Origin: Massilia sp. BJB1822
GTDB lineage: Bacteria; Pseudomonadota; Gammaproteobacteria; Burkholderiales; Burkholderiaceae_D
Length of the DNA: 64,000 nucleotides
Direction: 5' to 3'
Assembly: GCF_013369485.1 (NCBI RefSeq)
Contig: NZ_JABWEB010000019.1
Location: 22,952 to 86,951, forward strand
Shown: positions 63,962 through 64,000 of the stretch, piece after piece
Position numbering within the stretch: the stretch's first letter is position 1
Layout: the number at the start of each line of letters is the position of its first letter
Made by a program: the position numbers and the translations under genes
The notes under the pieces: generated by a model
The model's input: only the letters and a program-made list of their open reading frames with translations
Told to the model about the DNA's origin: nothing
Databases searched by the model: none

Positions 63962-64000
63962 CCCACCTTCCCCACGAATTTGCAACGGAATCTGACCCAC
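63959..64000. mobile_element. Probable end of an IS21-type insertion sequence
   Basis: TGACCCAC occurs at 63959-63966 and again at 63993-64000, with a 34-base spacing, separated by CCTTCCCCACGAATTTGCAA and a few more bases. Multiple short terminal repeats of this kind are typical of IS21-family ends, where the transposase binds. Only one end is inside the window, so the assignment is tentative. Confidence 0.5.

Overview
The window looks like a 64 kb chromosomal segment of a high-GC betaproteobacterium, most likely an Oxalobacteraceae member of the Massilia/Duganella/Janthinobacterium type. This rests on protein character (DUF1631 protein, PEP-CTERM protein, beta-type LigA and ZipA), on the rpsB-tsf-pyrH-frr-uppS-cdsA-dxr-rseP-bamA-ompH-lpxD-fabZ-lpxA-lpxB-rnhB order, and on short palindromic intergenic repeats with GGGGTCAGACCCC or GTGCCTGGCAC cores. 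The last point is recollection, not a search. No rRNA, tRNA or CRISPR array was seen.

Layout. 1-5.3 kb: an AT-richer left part with a truncated winged-helix/STAND NTPase regulator, divergent from a two-gene unit of unknown function (a possible TULIP/P47-like protein and a DUF4214-like plus beta-propeller-like protein). 5.3-9.3 kb: a dispersed inverted repeat, then an outer-membrane-type protein and an MgtA Mg2+ P-type ATPase in one minus-strand unit behind a long leader. 9.3-14.1 kb: the glycine cleavage operon gcvT-gcvH-gcvP behind a tandem glycine riboswitch and a good sigma70 promoter. 14.2-20.5 kb: a ClpP-like protease, a small charged protein, a DUF1631/PilZ-like protein, a low-molecular-weight tyrosine phosphatase, a serine hydrolase and a PAP2 protein. 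20.6-32.2 kb: smc-zipA-ligA-galU-def, then an OPT transporter and an aldo/keto reductase. 32.2-36.1 kb: MipA/OmpV divergent from a QseB/C-like two-component system, then YcgR. 36.3-41.3 kb: map-glnD-rluF-like cluster and a PEP-CTERM protein. 41.6-57.0 kb: the large plus-strand superoperon for translation, isoprenoid and phospholipid synthesis, outer membrane assembly and lipid A, ending in rnhB and a SpoU methyltransferase, followed by an EAL-domain response regulator. 58.4-62.7 kb: a minus-strand operon (DUF2147, TorF-type porin, cytochrome c5, Tat-exported FAD lactone oxidase, Tat-exported DSD1-like PLP enzyme), divergent from a TetR regulator with a palindromic operator. 63.5-64 kb: a small secreted protein whose reading frame ends at what looks like the end of an IS21-type insertion sequence.

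How it works together. Most of the window is core housekeeping in dense, often ATGA-overlapping operons. The least explained parts are (a) the TetR-controlled periplasmic redox cluster at 58.4-62.7 kb, which I rate the best candidate for an undescribed pathway, and (b) the STAND-regulator/P47-like island at the left edge. All identifications come from reading sequence motifs by eye; no database search was possible.
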